A stretch of DNA of 64,000 nt from Ardenticatenaceae bacterium. Lineage in GTDB: Bacteria > Chloroflexota > Anaerolineae > Promineifilales > Promineifilaceae. The notes under the pieces were generated by a model. The model had not been told where the DNA came from. It made no database searches and saw nothing but the letters and a program-made list of their open reading frames with translations. Below, piece by piece: positions 23,301 to 28,452 of this stretch. How positions within the stretch are numbered: the stretch's first letter is position 1; each line of letters begins with the position of its first letter. The stretch covers positions 1-64,000 of the forward strand of contig JASJCR010000013.1 of assembly GCA_030065875.1 (NCBI GenBank), given 5' to 3'. Made by a program: the position numbers and the translations under genes.

Positions 23301-23529
23301 GGCCGAGGCTCTGCCGCTCGAGCCAGGTGAGACGCTGGTTTTGACGCTGGAAGACGACTATTTTGTAGCGGAGTACAGTGTTTGGCGCGACGCCCTGCGT
23401 TCAGGGACGGTAGTGTATGCTCAGGTGGATTCGGCCGCGGCCAGCACGACCTATGGTGGGGTACAGGAGAGTCACGAAATCAGCGGCGGGGCGTATAACA
23501 ACGTCAGCGGGCCGGTGGTGATTCCATAG
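8359..23529 (+). CDS. Giant exported multidomain adhesin-like protein (5056 residues)
   Basis: The ATG at 8359 begins a signal peptide (hydrophobic core about 9-23, cleavage likely near VASAQ, residue 31); the open frame upstream only translates repeats. In order, with approximate residues: an N-terminal beta-rich lipoprotein-like region (32-275); two hydrophobic segments (294-312, 321-341); thrombospondin-3-like DTDGDGLDD calcium repeats (389-498); a hydrophobic stretch (1032-1108); a second TSP3 block (1298-1434); Ig-like repeats (1580-1815); FG-GAP repeats of the form GDVNGDGYAD (1853-2215); a right-handed beta-helix opening YTTIQAAVDAA (2258-2400); Kelch-like propeller repeats (2415-3070); two more beta-helices (3171-3398, 3405-3665); Ig-like domains; a CBM9/DOMON-like domain (4073-4251); DUF11-like modules (4268-4374 and 4695-4811); PKD (4821-4901); a C-terminal CARDB-like domain (4918-5056). 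No LPXTG or autotransporter is seen. Role inferred: surface adhesion or matrix. Confidence 0.9.
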   Translation: MKASSSRWLSALFLFSFLALILLNSKSVASAQRLNPITRAWEQARAAGSYEFVADVEQTLVPQASPANIGQSSEQIDIRIEGGVQLPDQAEMVLLFEGIGDALPPIGIVHQGGETFLRQGSALTAVDTPSTMSAPNGDFLAYLAGATAVEQLAEVEISGQTYQRYTFEVNGRAIEQYVVEQIQTSLEGGESGIVQTPIATAALLRGLGGTGELWIDEEGYPRRQLLDLEMGGLGANFDSRMQITIDFSRFGQADLDAPLLDIEAQFPLTGPQAPAVPAAAVTNSPSNALPLAQSIMLAAAAVFLVGLAIWLYQRTGHRLHAPLTISLALIFLFNPVLQAFAHRPVQAAVHSEERPDIFEAMGLAESEEEAAASLTDPQILFADINPAVQCGDGSQAADTDGDGLDDFTENCLGTSRFRADTDGDGLNDGVETAGISFDGTIWPSDPFNPDSNDDGVGDGDEWGTAEGGTAFDSDIDQDGIPNAVDADNDNDGVPDAQDISPNSRTAFATRQSLQVNSGSYNAYQTIDLQVVPQNAEHLRFTVSPLDWPADTEGQVQDIRNRPNDIRLVPMLVIQANLAPDKGLAQKYGLTVLEKGSGFELFAPLSPVTDGGRIVAFQTRIPYDPASLGVIILDAEMVWTVNKAVGSTSQMIHLYKGESFRLTGFQVNKSAGFEAAIIGTPDQPENDQQLFNLAFGLNTTFLNRLSFEGQSPADTPLQALGKRLTNVNTPPEQKWGITTTIAFDGGQVYGHQDEAYADISGSRTADFLDTHFGAQSTASLLFAYEERTGAGNMDDQNQLTPSNPTIHLDNIDLLTMRTVQIGMFERVGASWSPLSPEDSIERVEDRYADASGSIALLQPDYPEVTAVEVQTSITWLYLSWLSGFTSVMAINDTVLYEEFASDLSVYARLNQPAYANDLGSYFLKSADLLQLGEGLIFSPNAVDIDQIASARPEGEFPVYGKGFAALWAYKQTGAGGAGSFPTKEVIKTVLTIKKVYSAVKLVKTAYKASVGVTRTARALQALKYTQPLKQSKLGIAGLVLEVALIWVAFGIGTDFSNPLAVKTAVTYAVVATAVAVALFAISLNPVGAVIVALFFIIDLIIFLTTGTSIYDEAVKAIAGAFYSASVDNLTILEDATFENVESTFRDPEIGPRQGNRFTISGQFTGKIDNVGPGGISDLRNSYVYGNFYGSASNASAANVNQQSCSVAYSSADDWHLDCTYPVGVIYNLHTATNNVPLTMSTDVYGRTLYRECERILFVTKCKTKTTDFSEPSPPETIYLDVFPRTLDEFVTWNVLNQPDVDMDGRLNGAERAVCANPAAQQCTSTSLWDTDGDTLPDGFETLDTNGTVAWLADSDGDGLRDDVELDLGTQPDAADSDGDGLLDGEEVALGAAGGWDVLLANGQTLRVYSDPKAGDIDGDGLSDATERANGTSPYAYNDAPRVGLTAEQQLYPTNRLPGFILKPGDTLDVATGLLSVGPLPIDSTFEWCFPDLISSASVAPLSGNRLPLLQTGSCPGGGTAHSWDFYGSYTLQLNEVVSTTATLTIDPAISIPTVGEITARLPYDDGSGPEILTQAISITVDTDLPLANFIAPTDNLLIGGGISDYVIGGEAFDPTSYISEVEIDLPAGGGTVAAVGEEVWAYTWNLPADGVYTLHARAIDYVGHVSPDATVQVQIDNTPPVIDFQLADNSVVSGTAADTIVVPLSGTVSDNLSGVARLQISIDNRPWQEILASGGSWSFDWEMPDEASAQGEHNVRLRAFDLANNLSGETVRTLIVDVVPPTSQLTNNAYLANPPFVQTGETLTLKGVANDAGNAPQPTTPQELVGTLSSLDDATIWLQPSTIFENDAGVAVTWLGDVNGDRLADMAIGFPAAESGSGEIFVVNGQAGDWPAPPNSKLIADSRSSFLGQSGAAVGSVLTAVGDVDGDAFDDFVVGDPANQSAYLLYGRATPFGRDVLLDRPQTGLMTQITASSGTGFGLRTAAAGDVNGDGYADVWLSTDDASYLMLGEAARVPEWDVVVQAAAIVGHPAAGDFVAGVGDLDGDQRDEFVLAAPSEGQSHLFAGDATFSNLNPSRLTKDDAVNSFVATSNQIAPLGDVDGDGLADFMLENGSAPQLIFGDAGGSGRCCLSFGGLSPAASGQIVGVGNVHDDSNERLNDILISTADGNAYLFLGENGLSAVSVAATLLGVNSAAPSPYPTGADLNADGSADLLLVPSDTLTGLAGMSDASVTVADPNALPRPLDVELSPSFAAPQAGVVFTVDDDGCAGCYTTIQAAVDAAADADIINIQPGVYGSFHITGTDQLIVQGVDPDAVFIDGGGGQYAMRVSNAIGVSISNLTVFNAERGLWLDAAGIGGYEVPANLTSASRLLFRDVTHAVYADRRSTVNLSQSTLVGSPTATDETIFITADPDPDLNGTWATMTTSIPVNVAAGGSLTVKDSDELYILPGGNTSALYTYNTVTDSFIPQPNAPALLGAGSSATGQNGNLYSLSSVDWTGPDGPNGSTIYDVAILGNDVYVVASEEGWRWNGITWTRIMHGLDSLVGTDLSAVEVVGSKILFAGQFEGFEDASNNNHQHSGLALFNPATNTYEGVWGYTDRDVDVVAVDPVTLDIYAAHRDANNGDDWRLEKIVGASTTSLGEFRSCNTPPCGDGTVGELGLAPNGDMYATGGFNTVIYNGKGVLAHGVAYYDVSEDAWHGVGSADYEVRNYDQSSGDIEIIDPLGISSFSIPDPWVNGGAAGKITFLDGNPIFGASTTVYTPTGQLAVNNIVRWNGTSWDDMGGGLNNGFSNMATFGDEIVVAGSFTATASGIPLNQMATYSDAEGWQTFSTDSACCPNGRFFRHIELVNYGRILIGGTFSNVAGEPHRNLVTVQRDFSRFDGNTWQSLAPLPAYLPAALAGDPAGSDIYAIVENGRTGGLPLWRYSVGSNSWTQISISPSSPTATRPSMTWASDVLFVLPGDGSQAFFAYDISGDSWSTLADIPSPVGAGKSISWDGRDYLYVIAGGGGRYFYRYSISGDSWQTLGDNTLITTDDDDTPNTVDAGGESAILNQVLYAMRGNTTGDFWRYEPVGVVANKLILDQNLFVAPANSTAAAWSNIDPAAAPDEFGIVINGSNQWVGGSGSLVWAPAAVTQTFAAAAFLNPPQDSYRLTAGSVVTAGYHAYRPDATVSTTACAGCFSSVQAAVDSGANAIFVEPGFYTDSFYLVHGLNLVGTRADLTIIEGSGSATVTAEGVNASLSRLTLTSSSGGNGLQAEQGADVTVSRTIIRDTTTAVALDGSTTSAELINSNLVKNNAGVVSTAQAGFNMRNSIIAYNTGIGLSHAANASQSAHTYNLFWQNGADFGQGAGAGAGELFLDPLFIDLAADDYRTTDFSPVIDAGDPGDPAPANSGTVDIGFLEQGVGGIFVDDDYCPTCANDGLAWGVDAFATIQEALDAAEARLIAVGDALLERRLTVAVAPGSYSENVTVPSYVSLSGSGPDQTVLTAAAAGSTVTFENVTQATLSGFHVQGASGAGSANVMIRTGSLISVTRSLLTGSTGGAAAIRLEAGSTADIQFNTLVVNEAGIQVDGAQSWAAVQNNIVADSAGAGLASIGGGRFFNDYNLFYNNAPDFGSGLVAGDGDLTGQNPQFAPSFYRLTATSPAVDRADLLAEVPAGGGVRADIGYHELLAAPVTVLLGDIDNSRALANSGVALVEVGVVAVADGSQPVTATLPSSWTPVTLLGSAGDTVRFWSADVQPDNEGIYRIYSRATDAEANGEADETVWFEGTFLADGVAPVVTSPTASSSSISPLELRATTSDFVAGEFTIEQVGFVVNGQPVAAEWVPEPWDAAAQQPRAFRALVDLSVGSYTVTAVATDRSGRTTTSTPLALTITGQAFDTTPPGLTFTGASSPGDNNVIVLEGTAGDDTALLGVEASFDNGQTWHPAALSGSDWTLTYQVQDDQEYVTYATLLRSRDVAGNVVTQTTTVTFDDQPPRGLGTLQFDPPLGSHLDFAQTLSVTWDAPFDGSGVAEVQVLIDQLPESEPTTTVFGTSTGQSLNANGQWYAHVAMEDSGGNRILRHYGPWYVGDISGACPDRRQSIVLDGVLNFEVDEWLPAGELLDDDERPLNRDTQLLFAAWDAEHIYLAWQGGWWNTDGSLWAYLDVTGDGSTIAQQGGHVLPFAADYAVEIASDSSGTLWQYSGGSWVDQGAVDFIQGDSGGTEIALPFGTNSYSTNVRLFAYAEDDQSGVWSTFPTTNPLSGSWTSAYSWANLCSSVLPNANQPQSKNLAVSVSSPQSTGTPWGPGETLSYAIEVTNNEISGLLSGVELAVEGTSGLGYQSSQGAVCTDCTPGAGSWTLALDPFVPGETQTVIVTGTLETQPVLAAVDQVTTTVTVVRNAVELAVDSLVHAVDGKPPTVTLTINDDLSILPGAQTLSGAAADAGGSGIDYVQVRPAGGSWSPAAGTTSWTFDLTVPLVTTYTVELRAFDQNGNASPIVSVPLVVDQTAPQIDFSLPVYVTDTLAALSGTAADPAPVGGSIADVALQFEDPSAPFASAIVYDPDQAGQQGWLYGWTTPSLDGQVVQVRAQATDAAGNQMVTGWLTTTVDTRLPVITATQMITTVLFDEYYLAAVGPAVLSGQVTDNLLDEVWIELHTPASEVYIFPQTISGDEWAYDFALPTSEAGLYLVWIHATDLAGNRQIEGPFEIVVEPTADLLLDKRVSTGAAVPGDEIQYTLTFTNSGLLTVDDAVLSDPLPGELVNPSFESSVPVTTTGSTPYRWLLPPLTPSMSGMITVTAEIQNPLTGTVTITNSATLSSAGVFDLDGGNNGDSAVVAAADVAISGLAASNSGPVAVNQPVLVAAAETVGTNVHYSWDLGDGSSGSGSQVTHTFAAPGIYTATVTATNGTSQVTAETEIEVVEAFYTYLPGVMHEYFPPAPDLVVSGIKATTGGVEITIENIGGASVTDGFWVELYLNPDVVPSEVNQIWPDLGDRGATWGVTAEALPLEPGETLVLTLEDDYFVAEYSVWRDALRSGTVVYAQVDSAAASTTYGGVQESHEISGGAYNNVSGPVVIP

Positions 23530-23637
23530 CAAATTAATGAACGAAGTCCCGCTACTAAAGCTTGAAATCGCCTGGGAATTTAGTTGATCGGCATAAATTC
23601 CCAATCTGCCAGTCGATTGGAGGTGCCGGTAGAAAAA

Positions 23638-25032
23638 TTAATTTCCTGAGCGCGGGCGTCCTTCTGGAAATAGCTGGTATCCTCCCTCCGGCTTCCCTCG
23701 CCAGTTGACTATAAATTGCGGGTGAGAAGGAGAAGGTTCGATTTTGCGGCGAAGGGAGGCGATGGTCTGATAAAGACTATCGTCGGTTACCCCTTTGATT
23801 TGAGCTGGCTCTGGCCAGGCTCCTTCAATGATTTCATTTTTTGTCAAACGAGCTCGGGGCTGGCCAACCATAAACGCGAGTACTTTTTGCTCTAGAGGTT
23901 GAAGTCCCGTCAAAGGATGAACGCCTTGAAAAATTTGTTTGGTTTCCTCATCAAACCAGATAGGGCCGCGAAGTCGGCCGCCTGCTTGCTCAAAATACGC
24001 CCCAACCAGGTTTGAGCAAATTGCTGGATCACCTGTAGGTGTGCAGATTCCCTTCCGTTTAAGAGATCGCCACAGCGACTTCCGGTTTAGGCTATTAACA
24101 TTTTGAATCGCCGATGTGTTGTTTTTTGCTAACTCGCGCAAAAAATTTATTTCGGCCACACTTAATCCAAATTCAATTTCACGCAACCGAGTCTTGAGCG
24201 GCGGATGCGCCAAAGCAGCGATCAGGGCCGGTTCCAAAGCTGGGTTTTGAGCCGCTACAGCTGGCCACCAATGGATCAAGGATTTAAGCAAAGATGGAAA
24301 CCGGCCGGAAAGATTAAGCAGAAATTGGCGCTCACTATCATTTAAGGTCATATTTCCACGCAATTCCCGGTCGATCATTCCCTGGGCATCGGCTTCTGAT
24401 AACATAGGTACCCAGCAGATATGGTTATCAATCACCTCATACAGCTCTCCTAAAATGGTGGGATCTGCTAAATAAGCTGCTTCCTGGCGCATGCCGACGA
24501 TAAAGACCAGGATTCCTTTATAGCGATCGCGTAATCCCCGCAACGCGTTAATCATATAGGGGGTAGCCATCTCACAAAATTCATCAAAGCGATCAAAAAC
24601 CAATCCCAGACGCGTTTTATTCTGCTGAAAGTAACCGAGCAATTCTCTCAAAGCGCTCTGGGCCAGAAATGGGTCCTGGGTTGTCCGATACATTTCATAT
24701 AAGGCGTTGGTTTTTTTCTGAAGTGGTTCCGGTAGGTTTGCTTGCCTTTCGTAAATGGCGCGCAGCAAAACGCGATAAAAAGTTGCTGGTGTTTCATCAG
24801 GAATATCATTAAGATCAACCGGAACAAGAATATAATGCAGCGATTCCCCCTTAAATAATTTCTCCATCACATCCGGCCGATGGCAAATATATCGAAGTAG
24901 ATTGGACTTTCCACTACCGGCCAGACCAATGACGCTGCCGCTGCGCCCCTCGCGCAGCCAGGTGACGATCTGCTCGATTTCTTTCTGCCGATAATTTGTC
25001 CCAAATGCCCGCCAATCAATCAAATCTGCCAT
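23638..25032 (-). CDS. AAA ATPase fused to OmpR/PhoB-type winged-helix DNA-binding domain
   Basis: A 464-residue STAND/Cdc6-like regulator. The ATPase part (about residues 1-300) has a P-loop GLAGSGKSN (residues 37-45) and a Walker B region RLGLVFDRFDEF. The C-terminal part (about 370-460) resembles Trans_reg_C: PLEQKVLAFMVGQPRARLTK, then DDSLYQTIASLRRKIEP and a GGYQLFPEG wing ending. Such proteins sense a ligand or partner through the ATPase and control transcription through the C-terminal domain; the signal here is unknown. The start at 25032 has GAGGAAAT upstream. It is transcribed divergently from the small exported peptide gene at 25232 and converges on the giant gene with about 110 bp between stops, so it may control either. 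That link is an inference. Confidence 0.82.
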   Translation of the reverse strand: MADLIDWRAFGTNYRQKEIEQIVTWLREGRSGSVIGLAGSGKSNLLRYICHRPDVMEKLFKGESLHYILVPVDLNDIPDETPATFYRVLLRAIYERQANLPEPLQKKTNALYEMYRTTQDPFLAQSALRELLGYFQQNKTRLGLVFDRFDEFCEMATPYMINALRGLRDRYKGILVFIVGMRQEAAYLADPTILGELYEVIDNHICWVPMLSEADAQGMIDRELRGNMTLNDSERQFLLNLSGRFPSLLKSLIHWWPAVAAQNPALEPALIAALAHPPLKTRLREIEFGLSVAEINFLRELAKNNTSAIQNVNSLNRKSLWRSLKRKGICTPTGDPAICSNLVGAYFEQAGGRLRGPIWFDEETKQIFQGVHPLTGLQPLEQKVLAFMVGQPRARLTKNEIIEGAWPEPAQIKGVTDDSLYQTIASLRRKIEPSPSHPQFIVNWRGKPEGGYQLFPEGRPRSGN

Positions 25033-25231
25033 ATTTCCTCTTCCTGATCATATCCTGAGCAATTTCTGATATTTATTTTCTCAAGATAATCTGCTCGAGA
25101 TTTTTTATGCTGTAACCAGCTAGCCATTCAATAACGATACCGTTGAGCATCTCATGAGCGAACCCGCCAGCGGGCTGGCCGGTTCGGGCGCCATTCTCAA
25201 CGAGTTCATCCCGCGAAGGAGGTGACTCGAG

Positions 25232-25372
25232 ATGCTACGTGAATGGTTTGGAAAACATTTGCGCACTGTAATGGTGGCCGGGTTGGCCCTGATGCTCATA
25301 GGGGCACCCATTGCCTCCCAGCCAGCATTTGCTGATTGCTCCGGTGCAGGTTCATCGACTTGCAGTGGCTAA
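25232..25372 (+). CDS. Small exported two-cysteine peptide (46 residues)
   Basis: A 46-codon frame with a near-perfect ribosome-binding site (AAGGAGGTGA, about 7 nt before the ATG). The product has a textbook signal peptide: a basic N-region with REWFGKHLR, a hydrophobic core VMVAGLALMLIGAPIA and the cleavage motif AFA|D at about residue 34/35. The predicted mature peptide is DCSGAGSSTCSG, 12 residues with two cysteines that could form a disulfide ring. I do not recognise a family. It lies between two ATPase regulators, divergent from the AAA/winged-helix gene and convergent with the NB-ARC/TPR pair (20 bp between stops). An extracellular signal or a small secreted effector is possible; neither is shown. 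Confidence 0.65.
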   Translation: MLREWFGKHLRTVMVAGLALMLIGAPIASQPAFADCSGAGSSTCSG

Positions 25373-25392
25373 ACCTCAGAGGGAGAGGCTGG

Positions 25393-26613
25393 TCATAATA
25401 TGTGGCCAGCCAATTCCCTTTGCAGCTCACTATATTTATTGCCGTATTTGGCTGCCAGGTCATTAGCCCACTTATCATCAGGGTGCCTGGCAAAATAATC
25501 AAGCGCTTGTTGTAACAATGATGAGGCCCGATGAGCATTGCTTGTCGCCAGATTGACTTCCGCCAGACTGGCCAGAGCATTCCCCAGTTGCACTTCCTGG
25601 CCTACCCTTGGCCACACCTGGATCGCTTCTTCCAGGGCTTGCTCGGCGCGATCCAGCTGCCCCGCCTTAAATAGGGCGTACCCCAGGTTGGTGAGTACAT
25701 GAGCAAGACGCCCCTCGTAACCCTGATTGGCTAAATACTCCCGGTTTATGTTTGAAAACAAACGCACCGCTTCCGGCCAATTTCCCTGAACAGCCTGTAA
25801 AAACCCTTGGTTAAGCTGAACGGTGGTTTTGTCAAACTCATAACCTGAATTAGCCAATATCGACCAGGCAATAGACAGTTGTTGTTCCGCCTGCGGTATT
25901 TCCTCTGCGGCCTGGTAAGCAAGGGCCAGGTTGCTCCGAAAGCGAGCTTCATAAAGCGTTTGCTGGTTTTCATGGGCTAATTCAATGGCCTGGGAAAGAT
26001 ATTGTTTCGACTCCGCCAACTCACGCTGATAGCGCGCAGCCTCACCCAGGGTGTTGAGAATCACAGCCAACCGTTTTTTCTGATTGGGAATTTTGGTAAA
26101 AAAATCCAGTGCCTGCCTGGCGTGTGCTTTGGCCTCAGGATAGCGACGAAGGGCGATATAAGCCTCCCCCAAATTGTAGTGGGTGATAGCGATTAATTGA
26201 TCTTGTTGGATTTCGCGCGCCAGAGTCAAGGCATCCAGATGGAAGGATAATGCTTGTTGGGGCAAGTAGCGCATGCGGTGAATTTGACCGAGGCGGTTGA
26301 GCAATCGAATCTCGAGGCGCTTTTCGGAAAGCCCCATCTCACGATAGGCAAATTCAAAATGCGGCAGCCAGTCAAGCCAATAATCTCGTCCTTCTACCAA
26401 ATCACAGGCATCAAGAGCGGCTACAAGGGCATCTTGCTGTACAGCCGGTTCTTCCAACCCATAACGAATCACGTGAAAAAGATTGCTTTTTTCAGCATCA
26501 AGTTTCTGAAGCACCTGCTGATCAGGCCGGGCCAGCTGATTTTGCCAATACTGAACAGCAGCGGCCGTTTGGGCCGCAAAAATAGAATTGACGCGCGATT
26601 CCAAACTATTCAT
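25393..26613 (-). CDS. Tetratricopeptide-repeat protein, partner of the NB-ARC ATPase
   Basis: A 406-residue all-helical protein made of TPR units, for example LGQIHRMRYLPQQALSFHLD, YNLGEAYIALRRYPEAKAHA, LNTLGEAARYQRELAESKQY and LTNLGYALFKAGQLDRAEQA, at a spacing near 40 residues, similar to the TPR sensor of MalT-like regulators. The ATG overlaps the stop of the upstream NB-ARC gene by 8 nt (ATGAATAG), implying translational coupling. In most STAND proteins such a TPR array is the C-terminal sensor of the same polypeptide, so this pair probably works as a two-subunit version of one regulator. Confidence 0.85.
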   Translation of the reverse strand: MNSLESRVNSIFAAQTAAAVQYWQNQLARPDQQVLQKLDAEKSNLFHVIRYGLEEPAVQQDALVAALDACDLVEGRDYWLDWLPHFEFAYREMGLSEKRLEIRLLNRLGQIHRMRYLPQQALSFHLDALTLAREIQQDQLIAITHYNLGEAYIALRRYPEAKAHARQALDFFTKIPNQKKRLAVILNTLGEAARYQRELAESKQYLSQAIELAHENQQTLYEARFRSNLALAYQAAEEIPQAEQQLSIAWSILANSGYEFDKTTVQLNQGFLQAVQGNWPEAVRLFSNINREYLANQGYEGRLAHVLTNLGYALFKAGQLDRAEQALEEAIQVWPRVGQEVQLGNALASLAEVNLATSNAHRASSLLQQALDYFARHPDDKWANDLAAKYGNKYSELQRELAGHIL

Positions 26614-28021
26614 ACATTTCCCGTTTCAAAATTTCTTGATGAATAAAGGTGGATGTCAAACGGTGAATACCGTAACGTTTTTCTTTTAGGTCTCCGCGAA
26701 CTTCCAAAAGGGATCGGGTTCGCAATTCGCCAACAGCTGGCCAAAAATGGTCCGCATTCAGCTGTGATATCTCCCTTAAGTAGTCCAGGGTACCGCCGGA
26801 TTCACCGATCAGGGGCATTGCAAGCAGCAGGGTTTTGGCTGGATCACTCAAAGTTTCCCAAGCGTAGCGGTAAATATGGGAATACATATCTTCAATATGC
26901 CCTGACTGGCCTTCTTCCAATCCCTTCAGCAGATCCCCCAGGTTCATCCAATCGAGAAGGCTAACAATCAATTTGAGAGCCAGTGGGTTTCCCCCAACTA
27001 GCGCGTAAATTGCTTCAATTTCGGCCTCGCCTGCCCTTGCCCACGCAGCAACATTTCTTTCCTTAGCATAATTATTTAGAAGAGCGGCCGCATCGGTCTG
27101 AGACAAGGCGTCCACTTCAAAATGAAAGGCGGCGATTGTGGGATCCAGGTGGGTGCGTGTAGTCAAGAGAAATTTTGACGGGTGGGTAAGCTGCATCAAT
27201 TGGGAAGCGATATATGAGGTTTCTGCTTCCACTTCGAGATTATCAATCACAACTAAGCATGGTCGGCTGTTTAAAATTTGGCGCAGATGGAAAAGCTTAT
27301 CCTTTCTAGAAAACACATCAACATGCGGGGCCAGGATCCTCATCATGGCATCAATAACCGGGTCAAAGGATGGCTCCAGAGAGTGGTGGCGATGACGGAC
27401 GTCCCTCAAATTAACTCGGACCCAAACGATGTCATCAAAGTGTAAGGCCTCTATAGCATCTCGGGCGAGAATATCCGCCAGAGCGGTTTTGCCAATACCT
27501 CCGATCCCCGTTAAAGTCAATACCCACGGACCAGCGGGCTGCAAGAGTTTTTTCCCTAGAAAAAGGCGCGTTTCTTTTAAACCAAACAACTGGGAGTAGC
27601 TTTTGGGGGGCAGACGGAGCTTGAGGCGGCCAATTCGGTCTTGTCGCAGGGCCAGTTCTTCTTCAAGAATAAGTTCCGAAAGCCTTCTGATCGCTTTTCG
27701 CTGGCGACGACTGATGGTATGCTCGCTTAGGCTCAGTTTGTTGCCGACCGTATACAGCTTGTTCTCTTCCATAAAGCGCAGACGAATTATCTGGGCTGCA
27801 ACCTCATCATGGACGGCAAGCTGATCTAGTTGCTCTTCAATGATTTCTTTGATCACCTCATAGGGATTTGTTGAGGATGTTGTGTGGGAAGCGAGCTTCT
27901 GTTTGACGATCTGAAAATCAGCGAGAGGAGCGGGGTTAACCATTTTTTTCCCCGACCATGATTTTAAAACCTGGTGAATTTTTTCCACAATTTCATCGAT
28001 GTTATATCTTGTCATCACCAA
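26606..28021 (-). CDS. HTH / NB-ARC-type STAND ATPase
   Basis: A 471-residue protein. Residues about 60-125 look like a sigma-70-type helix-turn-helix (EVAAQIIRLRFMEENKLY, then SLSEHTISRRQRKAIRRLSE). The NTPase follows, with P-loop TGIGGIGKTA (171-180), Walker B CLVVIDNLE (255-263), a sensor-1-like KFLLTTRT and the GNPLALKLIV motif typical of NB-ARC. It is expected to switch between ADP and ATP states and to act on DNA or a partner. The C-terminal sensor is missing from this chain and is supplied by the overlapping TPR gene. The ORF begins with TTG at 28021; the ATG two codons later (28015) is an equally likely start. Whether the split is natural or an old frameshift cannot be decided from one genome. 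Confidence 0.85.
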   Translation of the reverse strand: MVMTRYNIDEIVEKIHQVLKSWSGKKMVNPAPLADFQIVKQKLASHTTSSTNPYEVIKEIIEEQLDQLAVHDEVAAQIIRLRFMEENKLYTVGNKLSLSEHTISRRQRKAIRRLSELILEEELALRQDRIGRLKLRLPPKSYSQLFGLKETRLFLGKKLLQPAGPWVLTLTGIGGIGKTALADILARDAIEALHFDDIVWVRVNLRDVRHRHHSLEPSFDPVIDAMMRILAPHVDVFSRKDKLFHLRQILNSRPCLVVIDNLEVEAETSYIASQLMQLTHPSKFLLTTRTHLDPTIAAFHFEVDALSQTDAAALLNNYAKERNVAAWARAGEAEIEAIYALVGGNPLALKLIVSLLDWMNLGDLLKGLEEGQSGHIEDMYSHIYRYAWETLSDPAKTLLLAMPLIGESGGTLDYLREISQLNADHFWPAVGELRTRSLLEVRGDLKEKRYGIHRLTSTFIHQEILKREMYE

Positions 28022-28079
28022 ATTTGATCTCTCTCCCGAAGCGATCCATGCTGTTCAAATGAGATTGTTCCACAATTAA

Positions 28080-28135
28080 CAGGCAAATTGTAGTCTAAAT
28101 TATACTGTTTTTGTCCAATAATTGAAAAACAGCGC
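28080..28135 (-). promoter_or_regulatory. Candidate promoter of the NB-ARC/TPR operon
   Basis: On the minus strand a perfect TATAAT lies at 28104-28099, about 80 nt before the start codon, with a weak TTTTCA-like -35 element 18 nt upstream. The start site would be near 28092. This is a sequence match only. Confidence 0.45.
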
Positions 28136-28292
28136 AGGAAATCGCAGAATGATGACAAACTAATATCCATAACCGTATGGTACTATGGTTTGACCACCAA
28201 GAGGAAAATACACAACTTTCATCATCGCCTCATTGGGTTTGGCAGAAGTAGTATCGCGCCCGCTTACATATCATTTGTTCCTTATGTGATGG

Positions 28293-28340
28293 AACAAAAA
28301 AGGCTCGTGGACAACCAACCACGAGCCATTTCTCTTTTTA
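28293..28340 (-). terminator. Rho-independent terminator after the kinase-like gene
   Basis: A 9-bp perfect stem GGCTCGTGG/CCACGAGCC (28302-28310 and 28319-28327) with an 8-nt loop. On the minus strand it is followed by TTTTTTG, which fits termination of the gene at 28453-30153. On the plus strand it is followed by ATTTCTCTTTTT, so it could also work in the other direction. Confidence 0.8.
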
Positions 28341-28452
28341 TATTAAGGGGGTTGGCTGATTTGAATCAAAATGAACATTCTGGACCGGTGATGGGCAATA
28401 AAATGCGGCCAATGTGGTAATTTTTATTTCGTAATGATCTACAGTGAAAAGC

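Larger units (their letters stand above)
28022..28452. other. Spacer between NB-ARC gene and kinase-like gene
   Basis: About 430 bp with the promoter and terminator listed separately. An open frame on the plus strand (28190-28420) crosses the terminator hairpin and has no ribosome-binding site, so I do not call a gene. Nothing else is recognised. Confidence 0.6.

Noticed and set aside
25120..25311. 63-codon minus-strand frame opposite the small peptide
   Set aside because: No ribosome-binding site; antisense to a better supported small gene.
28190..28420. 76-codon plus-strand frame
   Set aside because: Crosses a strong terminator hairpin, starts with TTG and has no ribosome-binding site.
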